In this document: piece after piece, positions 44,281 to 55,072 of the stretch
Numbering within the stretch: the first letter of the stretch is position 1
Layout: every line of letters begins with the position of its first letter
Source: Bog-756 sp963696495
Lineage (GTDB): Bacteria > Actinomycetota > Acidimicrobiia > Acidimicrobiales > RAAP-2
Length of the DNA stretch: 64,000 nt
Assembly: GCA_963696495.1 (NCBI GenBank)
Contig: CAVOKJ010000001.1
Location: 124,001 to 188,000 of the forward strand
Direction: 5' to 3'
Notes under the pieces: generated by a model
Databases searched by the model: none
Told to the model about the DNA's origin: nothing
Seen by the model: only the letters and a program-made list of their open reading frames with translations
Position numbers and translations under genes: made by a program

Positions 44281-44329
44281 GCGGGAATGGACCCGGAGGG
44301 CGACTATGCCGGTCGGGTCCCATTCCCGC
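44281..44329 (+). promoter_or_regulatory. Long hairpin in the purL leader
   Basis: 44281-44295 pairs with 44314-44329 over 15 base pairs with one bulged base (GCGGGAATGG/CCATTCCCGC core) and an 18-base loop. It ends 90 bases before purL. Together with the copy at 44171 it could act as an attenuator or as a terminator of an upstream transcript. Confidence 0.5.
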
Positions 44330-44405
44330 CGGCAGACGCAATGGATTCCCGATAGACCGGCGCGACCCCCGGCCATGGGCCGACGGCCATCCACCCCGGG
44401 ACGGG

Positions 44406-44411
44406 TACGCT
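44406..44411 (+). promoter_or_regulatory. Candidate -10 (TACGCT) of purL
   Basis: TACGCT ends 7 bases before the purL ATG; no Shine-Dalgarno. If this is the true promoter, the purL mRNA is leaderless and the upstream hairpins are not in it. Confidence 0.4.
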
Positions 44412-44418
44412 CGGACCG

Positions 44419-45648
<1,230 letters not shown>

Positions 45649-46773
45649 CGACCCCGGGGCCCTGGCACCCCCGGCCGACTGCGGACCGGACGTGTCGGCG
45701 ATGTTGTCCGATCCGTCCTGGGTCTACCGCCAGTACGACCACCAGCTGTTCCTGAACACGGTGGACGGTCCCGGCGGGGACGCCGCCGTCCTGCGGCTGG
45801 CCGCCCCCGGGCTCCCCGATTCCGAGCGGGGGCTGGCGCTGACCACGGACTCCAACCCGGCCTGGTGCTCGATCGACCCGCGGGCGGGCACCGCCGCCAC
45901 GGTCGCCGAGGGCGCCTTGAACGTCGCCTGCACCGGCGCCAGACCGATGGCCGTGGTCAATTGCCTCAATTTCGGCAACCCCGAGCACCCCGAGGTGATG
46001 TGGCAGCTGTCCGAGGCCATCGACGGCATGTCGGAGGCGTGCCTGGCCCTGGGGTTGCCGGTGATCGGTGGGAACGTGAGCCTCTACAACGAGAGCTTCG
46101 GCACCGACATCGACCCGACCCCGGTCATCGGCACCCTCGGGCTCATCGACCACCTGGCCGTCCGGCCGCCGGGCGTGACCCTGGTGGACGGGGCGACCCT
46201 GGTCCTGTTGGATGCGAGCGTGGGGGCCTCGGCGTCCCGGGGCCAGCCGCCGTCCCTGGCCGGGTCGCGCTGGGCCGTCGAGCAGCGGGCCCACCGCAAC
46301 GGGACGCTCCCGCAACTGGATCTGGTCGGCCACCGGCGACTGGTCGAGTTCGTGACGGACCTCGTCGGTCGGGGTGTGGCCGGCGGCGAGGCGCTGGTCG
46401 CCGGCATCCACGACGTCTCGGGGGGTGGCCTGGGCGTCGCCCTGGCCGAGATGGCCGTGCGCTCCGGCGTGGGCATGCAGGTCGCCGGCGTGGGTGACCA
46501 CCACGAGCTGTTCACCGAGGCACCGTCCCGGGTGGTGGTGTGCACGAGAAGCCGGTCCGAGCTCATCTCGCAGGCGGCCGAGGCCGGCGTCGCCTTCCGG
46601 GTGCTCGGCCAGACCGGCGGTGACCGGGTGGTGGTCGAAGGGCTGGTCGACGTGGGAGTCGAGGCACTCACCGCGTCGTGGCGGAGCCGCCTGCCGTCGC
46701 TACTGGACGACCTGCCGCCGGTCATGAACTGACCGGGTCCCGCTCCGCCGCCGCCGGGTCCACCGGGCGAGCG

Positions 46774-46838
46774 CCGGCCGATCACAATTCCAAATAGCAT
46801 TCGGTCGGTTTGGTGATTGGAATTGTGATTGCGGCCGG
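46774..46838. terminator. Long AT-rich hairpin between convergent purL and PHP gene
   Basis: Stem of 7 pairs (46774-46780 with 46832-46838, CCGGCCG/CGGCCGG) plus 13 pairs (46781-46793 with 46817-46829, ATCACAATTCCAA and its complement), interrupted by a two-base bulge. Loop is 23 bases. It is unusually AT-rich for this genome and sits in the 159-base convergent gap, so it probably ends both transcripts. Confidence 0.75.
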
Positions 46839-46891
46839 GAGCCCCCGACAGCTGTCCGGCATCGCCCCCGACCCACCCGCGCCGGTGCCCC

Positions 46892-47740
46892 TCAGGGCCC
46901 CGGCCGGCGTGCCTCCAGCCGGGCGAGGACCCCGTCGGGCACCTTGAGGTCGCCCCGCCCGGTGCCGACCGCCAGATCGGGCTTGGTCCTGCCGTGGTAG
47001 TCCGAACCCCCGGTCGCCACCAGGTCGAAGCGCCGGGCCAGGTTCCCCAGCTCCTGACGTTGGCGGGGCGAGTATCGCCCGTACACGGCTTCGATCCCAC
47101 CGAAGCCGGCCCCGGCCAGCTCCCCGACGAGCCGGGCCAGAGCGGCACCCTCCAAACCCGTGCTGAAGGGGTGGGCGAGGACCGCCACCCCTCCCGACGC
47201 CAGCGCCAGCCGGGCCACGTCGGCGCCGGTCAGCCTGCCCTTGGGCACGTAGGCCGGACGACCGTTGGCCAGGTAGCGCTCGAATGCGTCGTCGACCGAC
47301 TCGGCCGCACCGACCGCCACCAGGGCTTCGGCGAAGTGGGGACGCCCCACACCTTCCTCGGTGCCGGCGATGGCGACCACCTGGTCGTAGGTGACGGGGA
47401 TCCCCAGCGCCACCAGCCGGTCGACCAGGGCGAGGTTGCGCTGGTGGCGGTCCTGTCGGAGCCGGCCGAGCTCGGTGCCGAGCGCACTCCCCTCGTCGTC
47501 CACGAAGTAGACGAGTACGTGCACGCCCCCCGAACCGACCGGGACGCACGACACTTCGCATCCCGGGACCAGCGTGACCCCCAGCTCGCCCGCCCGGCTG
47601 CGGGCCCGGTCGATCCCGGCCAGCGAGTCATGGTCGGTCAGGGCCACCGCGCTGCAGCCGGCCTCGGCGGCCAGCTCGGGGATGCGGGCGGGATCATCAC
47701 TGCCGTCGGAGACGGTGGAGTGGGTGTGCAGATCGATCAC
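46892..47740 (-). CDS. PHP-domain metal-dependent phosphoesterase
   Basis: A 282-residue PHP-fold protein. The N-terminal metal motif is VIDLHTHSTVSDGSDDPARI (H-x-H), followed by ALTDHDSLAG, LVPGCEVSC, a mid histidine in VAVLAHPFSTG and GGSDYHGRTK near the C-terminus. Proteins of this group include nucleoside 3',5'-bisphosphate and RNA oligonucleotide phosphatases (RNase AM-like); the exact substrate is unknown. The GTG at 47740 follows the TAGCCT hexamer by 8 bases, pointing to a leaderless mRNA. It is divergent from purF and convergent with purL. Confidence 0.88.
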   Translation of the reverse strand: MIDLHTHSTVSDGSDDPARIPELAAEAGCSAVALTDHDSLAGIDRARSRAGELGVTLVPGCEVSCVPVGSGGVHVLVYFVDDEGSALGTELGRLRQDRHQRNLALVDRLVALGIPVTYDQVVAIAGTEEGVGRPHFAEALVAVGAAESVDDAFERYLANGRPAYVPKGRLTGADVARLALASGGVAVLAHPFSTGLEGAALARLVGELAGAGFGGIEAVYGRYSPRQRQELGNLARRFDLVATGGSDYHGRTKPDLAVGTGRGDLKVPDGVLARLEARRPGP

Positions 47741-47748
47741 TGCCGGTG

Positions 47749-47754
47749 AGGCTA
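47749..47754 (-). promoter_or_regulatory. Candidate -10 (TAGCCT) of the PHP gene
   Basis: Minus-strand TAGCCT ends 8 bases before the GTG at 47740. The same hexamer occurs at 23338 and 24273. Confidence 0.35.
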
Positions 47755-47908
47755 CCGGGCGTCCGTCCCGTGCCCGTGGCCCGGGGATCGGGACCGGGGA
47801 TCGGGACCGGACCGGTGCACGGCGCACCGGTCCCACTAGGCTGGGTTGGCACGGTGAGGTGGATGTGTGGCCTAATCGTGGCGAAGGACATGTCCGACGA
47901 CCCCCGGT

Positions 47909-49373
<1,465 letters not shown>

Positions 49374-49402
<29 letters not shown>

Positions 49403-50654
49403 GCGGACCGCCGCCACCGCCCACGACCACGCCACGCCCGACCCGAACGCCGCTGCTGTGACCGCCGACCCCGCCGGAGCGCCCGATCCCGCGGCAACCG
49501 ACGGCGTCGCCGCCCCCACCGCCGCCCGTCCCGCCACCTATGCCGGTGCCGGGGTGGACATCGACGCCGGCGAGCGGGCCGTCGAGCTGATCAAACCCCT
49601 GGTTGCCGCCACGTCCCGTCCCGAGGTGCTCGGCGGCCTGGGCGACTTCGGCGGCCTCTTCGCCCTGGACACCGCCAGGTACCGGGAGCCGGTCCTGGTC
49701 GCCGGCACCGACGGCGTCGGCACCAAGGCGCTCGTGGCCCAGGCCAGCGGTCGGTTCGACTCCATCGGCATCGACCTGGTGGCGATGTGCGTCGACGACC
49801 TGGTGTGCCAGGGCGCCGAGCCGCTGTTCCTCCTCGACTACATCTCGACCGGGGCGGTCGATCCCGGCCAGATGGCCGATCTGGTGGCCGGTGTCGCCGA
49901 AGGATGCCGCCAGGTGGGTGCGACGCTGCTCGGCGGCGAGATGGCCGAGCATCCCGGGATCATGAAGCCGGGCGAGTTCGATCTGGTCGGCTTCGCCGTC
50001 GGCGTGGTGGAGCGATCGGAGATGCTCGGTCCGTGGCGGGTGGCCGAGGGGGACGTCCTCATCGGGCTGGGCTCGCCGGGCCTGCGGTGCAACGGGTACA
50101 CGCTGGCCCGCCACGTCCTGTTGGAGCGGGCCGGGCGCACGCTCGACGGCCCGGCCTGGCCGGGAGCCGGCACCACGCTGGCTGACGAGCTGCTCCGACC
50201 CTCGGTCATCTACACCCCGGCGGTGCGGGCCGCGGTGGCGGCGACGGCGACGACGGCCGGTGCGGGAGGGTCGACAGGGCCCCGGGGGATCGGATCGGTG
50301 CACGCCGCCGCCCACATCACCGGCGGTGGGTTCGTCGGGAACGTGCCCCGTGCCCTCCCCGAGGGGATGCGGGCGGTGATCGATCGGTCGTCCTGGGAGG
50401 TGCCGGCGGTCTTCGGCGAGATCCGCGCCCTCGGCGACGTCGACGACGACGAGATGTCCCGCGTGTTCAATCTCGGGCTCGGCATGGTCGTCATGGTCGG
50501 GGAGGAGGGGGCCGACGACGCCGTCGGTGCCCTGCGCGGCTGCGGCGTCGACGCCGGGCCGGTGGGCCGGGTGGTGGCCGGCGAGCGAGGAGTCGAGTTC
50601 ACCGGCCGTCCCTTCTGGTCGGACGGCGACGGCGGCCGGGCTCCGACGACGTGA
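49374..50654 (+). CDS. purM: Phosphoribosylformylglycinamidine cyclo-ligase (AIR synthetase)
   Basis: Up to 426 residues. The conserved part begins at TYAGAGVDIDAGERAVELIK, followed by GTDGVGTKALVAQASG, VDDLVCQGAEPLFLLDYIST, LLGGEMAEHPGIMKPGEF, GSPGLRCNGYTLARHVL and HITGGGFVGNVPRALPEG. It closes the imidazole ring to form AIR using ATP. The N-terminal 50 residues are Ala/Pro-rich and not homologous. The GTG at 49374 has GGAG 4 bases upstream and overlaps purF by 29 bases; a GTG at 49458 is an alternative start with less extension. The stop overlaps pyrE by 4 bases. Confidence 0.93.
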
Positions 50655-51220
50655 GCGACGAACTTCCGTCCACCCGGTTCGAGGCACTGCGGGACCACCT
50701 GTTGGCGCACTCGGTCCGGCGTGGGGACTTCACCCTCAAGTCGGGGCGCAGGAGCAGCTGGTTCATCGACTCCAAGCAGACGGTCTGCCGACCCGAGGCG
50801 ATGGAGCTGGTGGCCGACGGCGTGCTGTCGGTGATCCCCGACGATGCGACGGCCATCGGCGGCCTCACCATGGGTGCCGATCCCGTGGCCTTCGTGACGG
50901 CCGGCGTCGGGGTGACGAGGGGCCGGATGCTCAAGGCGTTCAGCGTGCGCAAGCAGGTGAAGGACCACGGCGGCGGCGGACGGATCGCCGGGGCCCTCGA
51001 TCCGGGGGACCGGGTGGTGATCACCGAAGACACGGTGACGCGGGGGACGTCGCTATTGGAGGCGGCCCACGCGGTGATCGAGGCCGGTGCCGTGCCGGTG
51101 CTCCTGGTCGCCGTGGTGGACAGGGGCGGGACCGTCGAGGCCATGGCGGCCGCCGAGGGCCTGCCGTTCCGGGCGCTGCTGACCGCACCGGACCTGGGAT
51201 TCGAATTCGAAGGTGCGTGA
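50651..51220 (+). CDS. pyrE: Orotate phosphoribosyltransferase
   Basis: A 189-residue type I phosphoribosyltransferase converting orotate and PRPP to OMP in pyrimidine synthesis. The PRPP-binding signature RVVITEDTVTRGTSLLEA (about residues 119-136), KSGRRSSWFIDSKQTVCRP near the N-terminus and GGLTMGADPVAF are typical PyrE. It begins with a GTG overlapping the purM stop (GTGA), so purine and pyrimidine steps share a transcript. A related purine PRTase is a less likely alternative. Confidence 0.88.
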   Translation: MSDELPSTRFEALRDHLLAHSVRRGDFTLKSGRRSSWFIDSKQTVCRPEAMELVADGVLSVIPDDATAIGGLTMGADPVAFVTAGVGVTRGRMLKAFSVRKQVKDHGGGGRIAGALDPGDRVVITEDTVTRGTSLLEAAHAVIEAGAVPVLLVAVVDRGGTVEAMAAAEGLPFRALLTAPDLGFEFEGA

Positions 51221-51330
51221 CCGGCATCGAGGGCACTGACCGGGACCGGTCCGACGCGCACCGCCGCCCACCCGGCTGACCGGATGGACGGCGGCGACAC
51301 CCGACGCGCCGCCAAAGTGGCCGACGGGGA

Positions 51331-52131
51331 TCAGGCTCCCGGGGCGGACTGGGCGTCGCTCCGGTCCGCGGCGTCCGGCCCGTCGCCCTCCGAGGCCTCA
51401 CCGTCCGTGTCACCGTCCGGCGTGTCACCCGCCGGCGTGTCACCCGATCCTTCGGCGAGTACCAGGTAGATGCGGCGCCTGGTGTCGGTCAGGATCGCAC
51501 CCACCGCCCTGATCTGCTGCTCGCTCCCGGCCCGGCCCACCTGCATGATGGCCGCGCCCACCTCGCCCATGAGGCTCCGCAGATCCACGAGGGACCGGTC
51601 GGCGCTGCGGGCTGCGTCCTCCCAGGGGGCGGGCTCGTCACTCGCCTCCTCGGCCACCGCCCGCCCGGCCTCCGTCAGCCGGAAGACCCTACGGCCCTCC
51701 GACTTGTCGGCGGTCACCAACCCCTGGTCCTCCATGGCCTGGAGGGTCGGGTAGACCGAGCCCGGACTCGGGCGCCAGGTGCCCCCGCTGCGCTCGGCGA
51801 GCTCGGTGATGATCTGGTAGCCGTGCATCGGCTCCTCGGTGAGGAGGGCCAGGATCGCCGCCCTGACGTCACCGCGGCCCCGCTTGCGGCCCCGCCCGAA
51901 CATGGGGGGACCGAAGGCCGGCCCGAACCCTCCGTGGCGCCCGAAGTCGGGACCGAACCCGTCGGGTCGTCCGCGTCCCCTCCCGCGGCCGCCGCCCCGG
52001 CTCCGCTGGGTCCCGCCGAAGCGGTCGAATCGGTCGCCCCGGCCGCCACGGTCGGGAAAGCCCGGGCCCCGCCGACCGGGATCGTCGCCGGTCGGGTCGG
52101 TGGTTGCGTTGAATCGCTTGTGTGTGTGCAT
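51331..52131 (-). CDS. PadR family regulator with Gly/Arg-rich N-terminal region
   Basis: A 266-residue protein with a PadR winged HTH at about residues 90-160 (AAILALLTEEPMHGYQIITE, WRPSPGSVYPTLQAMEDQGL). It is preceded by about 80 residues of low-complexity Gly/Arg/Phe/Asp sequence (GGRGDRF, RSRGGGRGRGRGRPDGFGPD), and the C-terminal 100 residues are helical, ending in a Gly/Asp/Thr-rich tail. PadR proteins usually repress their own and nearby genes. A palindrome upstream (52184-52195) and AAGGAG about 10 bases before the ATG support the start at 52131. The target is not obvious: the neighbouring LLM gene is on the same strand upstream. Confidence 0.88.
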   Translation of the reverse strand: MHTHKRFNATTDPTGDDPGRRGPGFPDRGGRGDRFDRFGGTQRSRGGGRGRGRGRPDGFGPDFGRHGGFGPAFGPPMFGRGRKRGRGDVRAAILALLTEEPMHGYQIITELAERSGGTWRPSPGSVYPTLQAMEDQGLVTADKSEGRRVFRLTEAGRAVAEEASDEPAPWEDAARSADRSLVDLRSLMGEVGAAIMQVGRAGSEQQIRAVGAILTDTRRRIYLVLAEGSGDTPAGDTPDGDTDGEASEGDGPDAADRSDAQSAPGA

Positions 52132-52180
52132 GAGTACATTCTCCTTGATTGTGGCGATCAGTCTTGATCGCTCTCGTAGC

Positions 52181-52198
52181 ATAACGATATATCGTGAT
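52181..52198. promoter_or_regulatory. Palindromic operator upstream of padR
   Basis: The core ACGATATATCGT (52184-52195) is a perfect 12-base palindrome; it extends imperfectly to 18 bases. It lies 53 bases before the padR start in an AT-rich patch. Size and symmetry suit a PadR dimer, so autoregulation is likely. Confidence 0.65.
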
Positions 52199-52252
52199 AG
52201 TCCGGATGTCAAGTGCCTTCTCCGGTCGAGGTGGCCGGCGCTGTCGCCGGGC

Positions 52253-53338
52253 TCAGGTGTCGGCGCGGTAGGTGGCGACGATGGGAGCCAGCTCCACGGG
52301 GGTGGCACCGTGCATGATCACCCCGTCGCAGCCCATGGCCAGCTGGTCCCGGACGGCGGCGGCGCACTGCCCGGGTGACCCGGTGGCGCTGGCCGCCAGC
52401 CACTCGGCCGGGAGGAGGGTGGCGATGTGCTCCAACTGGGGGGTGGTGGCGGTGGAGTCGATGCCCCCGAGGAACCCCGACACCACCGGGTCGTCACGGA
52501 ACCGCTGCAGGACCGCGGGGTCCCAGCCGTTGGTGCGCACCAGGAGATCGCCGTAGCCCTGGAGATAGGTGGCCAGGCGGCCCACCGACTTCATCAGCCG
52601 GCGCTCCTCGGGGATGTGGTCGCCGATGGTGGCGAAACAGGACCACACCTCGACCCGGTCGGGGTCCCGGCCCTCCCGTTCGGCCGCGTCCTTGACCGCG
52701 GCGACGCACCGCCTCGTCGTCTCCTCGGTGAAGAAGGTGTGCAGGATCACCTGGTCGAAGCACCGCCCTCCGAGGGCCAGGGACTCGGGACCGAACGCCA
52801 CGAGGCCGAGGGGTAGCTCCTCGTCGATGGCGGCCAGATAGAGCACGGGATAGGAGCCGGCCGGGCCGTCGTGGCCGATGATCGCCTCGCCGTGGAAGAG
52901 GCGCCGCATGATGCCGGCGAAGTCCTCGAGCTGCGCGGTGGTGATCCGGGGGATCCCGTAGGTGTCCTGGATCACCGGGATGCCACGGCCCAGCCCGAGG
53001 ACGAACCGCCCACCGGTCAGGCTCTGCATGGTCCGGGCCATGCCGGCGGTGATCATGGGGTGCCGGGTGTTGTGGTTGGTGGCGGCGGTGACGACGGTCA
53101 TGTGCTCGCTCACCGCGCCGGCGGCGCCCGAGAGCACGCCGGCCTCCTTCTTGTCGAACCGCTCGGACACGAAGACCGAACCGAGCCCCATGGCCTCCGC
53201 CTGCCGGACCTCGTCGACGAGCTGGCGGGAGGAGTCGGCGTGGCCGGCCAACGTGTAGAACCCGAGTTCGGGGAGGATCGGGCCGGCGGGGCCGGTCCCG
53301 GGCTCCGGGGTGCGGCCGTCGATCGGTGACTCGGGCAT
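52253..53338 (-). CDS. LLM-class (luciferase-like) F420-dependent oxidoreductase
   Basis: A 361-residue protein of the bacterial luciferase-like fold, subgroup that in actinobacteria uses coenzyme F420 rather than FMN. The N-terminal strand GFYTLAGHADSSRQLVDEVR, then LGSVFVSERFDKKEAG, VTAATNHNTRHPMITAGMAR and GGRFVLGLGRGIPVIQDTYG, are consistent with family blocks. A TACCCT hexamer 7 bases before the ATG suggests a leaderless mRNA. It is not possible to name the substrate; related proteins act on lipids, nitro compounds or sugar-phosphate-like molecules. Confidence 0.87.
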   Translation of the reverse strand: MPESPIDGRTPEPGTGPAGPILPELGFYTLAGHADSSRQLVDEVRQAEAMGLGSVFVSERFDKKEAGVLSGAAGAVSEHMTVVTAATNHNTRHPMITAGMARTMQSLTGGRFVLGLGRGIPVIQDTYGIPRITTAQLEDFAGIMRRLFHGEAIIGHDGPAGSYPVLYLAAIDEELPLGLVAFGPESLALGGRCFDQVILHTFFTEETTRRCVAAVKDAAEREGRDPDRVEVWSCFATIGDHIPEERRLMKSVGRLATYLQGYGDLLVRTNGWDPAVLQRFRDDPVVSGFLGGIDSTATTPQLEHIATLLPAEWLAASATGSPGQCAAAVRDQLAMGCDGVIMHGATPVELAPIVATYRADT

Positions 53339-53345
53339 CGGGGGA

Positions 53346-53351
53346 AGGGTA
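53346..53351 (-). promoter_or_regulatory. Candidate -10 (TACCCT) of the LLM gene
   Basis: Minus-strand TACCCT ends 7 bases before the ATG at 53338. No -35 is recognised. Confidence 0.35.
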
Positions 53352-53374
53352 GCGGCCGGCCACCGGCCTCCGGC

Positions 53375-53617
53375 TCAGTTCTCGGCGTAGGGGACGGGAT
53401 GGTCCCCGCCGAGCTCCGTGAAGCGCTCGTTGAGTGCGTGGGCCAGGACGTCGTGGTCGTGCGGGCTGGGCTCGAGGGCGCCGTAGACGAAGGCCTCCAC
53501 CTGGAAGGCGCTGCTCATGCCGCCCATCTCGAAGTAGCGGAGCCAGAGCTCGCTGTGGGTGAGGCCGGCATTCACCCGGAAGGTGTCGAGGGTCACGACG
53601 GGGATGTCCTCAGCCAT
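53375..53617 (-). CDS. Small hypothetical protein coupled to the STAS-GAF-ANTAR gene
   Basis: An 80-residue, acidic protein starting MAEDIPVVTLDTFRVNAGLT and ending GGDHPVPYAEN, with short helices between (SELWLRYFEMGGMSSAFQVE, HDVLAHALNERFTEL). I do not recognise a named family; it resembles small actinobacterial proteins. Its ATG overlaps the end of the STAS-GAF-ANTAR gene by 8 bases, so the pair is co-translated and may act in the same response. The start at 53617 was chosen over an upstream GTG because of this overlap and its lack of Pro-rich junk. Confidence 0.65.
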   Translation of the reverse strand: MAEDIPVVTLDTFRVNAGLTHSELWLRYFEMGGMSSAFQVEAFVYGALEPSPHDHDVLAHALNERFTELGGDHPVPYAEN

Positions 53618-54818
53618 GATCGCCGTCCTCCCCGGTCCTGCTCTCGTTCCGGGCCCCGTTGGTGCCGGCGGCGGTGCCGGTACCCGCCGTGGGTCCGCCA
53701 TCGCCGGTCGGGGCGACAGGCTCCGTCCGGCCCTCCGGGCGCCGGGTGGAGTCGGTGATGTCCTGGGCCCACCGGTGGAGGGGAAGTCCGGTGCGCTGCG
53801 AGTGGAGGCGGAGCATCGTGAACGCCCTGTCCTCGGTGATGCCGGATCGCTCCATGAGGACCCCTTGGGCCTGGGCGATCACCTGACGGGTCAAGAGGGC
53901 ATCCTGGAACCGCGCCGACCGCTCTTGATCGCTCAGGTTGAGGCCGGCGTCGGTCAGGATCGCCGAGGCCTCGACGGCCAGGACCGAGACCAGCGCCCGG
54001 TCCTGTGCATCGAAGGCGGCGACGGTGCGGGAGTAGATGTTGATCGATCCCACCGGCAGATCGTCGGCGGTGAGCGGCGTCGACAGGATGGCATTGATGC
54101 CGAGCGCCCTGGCCAGCGGGATGAAGCTCGGCCATCTCGTCTCGGAGCTCAAGGAGTCGACAAGGAACCCCCGGCCTTCCACCGACGCGGCCACGCAGGG
54201 ACCCTCGCCGGTGGCGTACTGGCTGGCGTCCATGTGGGAGATGGTCTGGTCGCTGGCGGCCACCGTCGCCAGCTGGCCGTGTCGCCGGAGCCCGATGCTC
54301 ACGCCGTCGGCACCGTCGACCGTCGTCCGGGCCACCGCCAACACGAGGCGGAGGGCGTTGTCGATCACGTCGTCGTTGGACGGAACGGCGGTCGCCCGTC
54401 GGAGGTCGTGAACCAGACCGTAGGCGGCGGCTCCGGCCGCCACCGGCATGGCACCGCTCCGCCCCTGGTGGGCAGCCGCCTCGCGTGTGGGCGAGCTGGC
54501 CAACTGTCCCAGCCCGTTGGCGTCGAGCAGGTGGCGCACGGCGGCCGACGGTGAGCGGACGGTCAGCCGTCCCCGGCGGTCGGACACCTGCCGGTCGGCC
54601 TCGGCGATGACCCTCATCCCCACCGACGTCATGTAGTCCAGTTCGGACAGGTCGAGGGTGACGGTGTCGTACCCGCCGGCGATGACCGCCCCGAGCAGGG
54701 CGCTGAGCCCGGGCAGGGCCAGCTCGTCGAGCACGCCACGGAGCCCGAGCACGGCGTGACTGGCGTAGAAGTCCACCGACACGGCGAAACCGCCGCTCTT
54801 GTCCGAGGCCTCGGTCAT
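53610..54818 (-). CDS. STAS-GAF-ANTAR regulator
   Basis: A 402-residue three-domain protein. An N-terminal STAS domain (about 8-105, LTRSPS-type anti-sigma factor antagonist fold; LDLSELDYMTSVGMRVIAEA) is followed by a GAF sensor (about 135-290, GEGPCVAASVEGRGFLVDSL, LPVGSINIYSRTVAAFD) and an ANTAR domain (about 305-360, RFQDALLTRQVIAQAQGVLM). ANTAR domains bind two-hairpin RNA targets and prevent termination, so this is an RNA-level regulator gated by a small ligand or redox signal and a phospho-switch. It is divergent from a second GAF-ANTAR gene. Its RNA targets are unknown. Confidence 0.9.
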   Translation of the reverse strand: MTEASDKSGGFAVSVDFYASHAVLGLRGVLDELALPGLSALLGAVIAGGYDTVTLDLSELDYMTSVGMRVIAEADRQVSDRRGRLTVRSPSAAVRHLLDANGLGQLASSPTREAAAHQGRSGAMPVAAGAAAYGLVHDLRRATAVPSNDDVIDNALRLVLAVARTTVDGADGVSIGLRRHGQLATVAASDQTISHMDASQYATGEGPCVAASVEGRGFLVDSLSSETRWPSFIPLARALGINAILSTPLTADDLPVGSINIYSRTVAAFDAQDRALVSVLAVEASAILTDAGLNLSDQERSARFQDALLTRQVIAQAQGVLMERSGITEDRAFTMLRLHSQRTGLPLHRWAQDITDSTRRPEGRTEPVAPTGDGGPTAGTGTAAGTNGARNESRTGEDGDHG

Positions 54819-55072
54819 GGCGACCGGCGATCGGCGGGGGGACGGGGCTGCCGGAGCCGCCCGTTCCCTCGAGAGGCTCGGTCGCCGGACCAGCCTCGGG
54901 GCAACGTACGGAGAGACAAGGAGAGCGTCACGGGCGTGTGTCTCCCGGAGAGCGATCCCTCACTGTCGAAGGCATTCCCATCATACCAGCCCGGTGACGG
55001 CTTCCTTCCGACAGGTTGAGCCGGTCCGTCCCCGGCGCGATGCTTTCTGGAGGACGACGAAGAGGCAATGGC

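Larger units (their letters stand above)
43750..44418 (+). other. Structured intergenic region before purL
   Basis: This 669-base stretch has no coding gene I can support on either strand. It contains several inverted repeats: 44083-44089 with 44103-44109 (GATCCGG/CCGGATC), 44236-44254 (arms CCGTGGTGG and CCACCACGG around one base) and the long one at 44281-44329. It also holds a direct repeat of ATTCCGCAGG near 44020-44037. It is the natural place for a divergent promoter region and a purL leader RNA. Confidence 0.6.
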
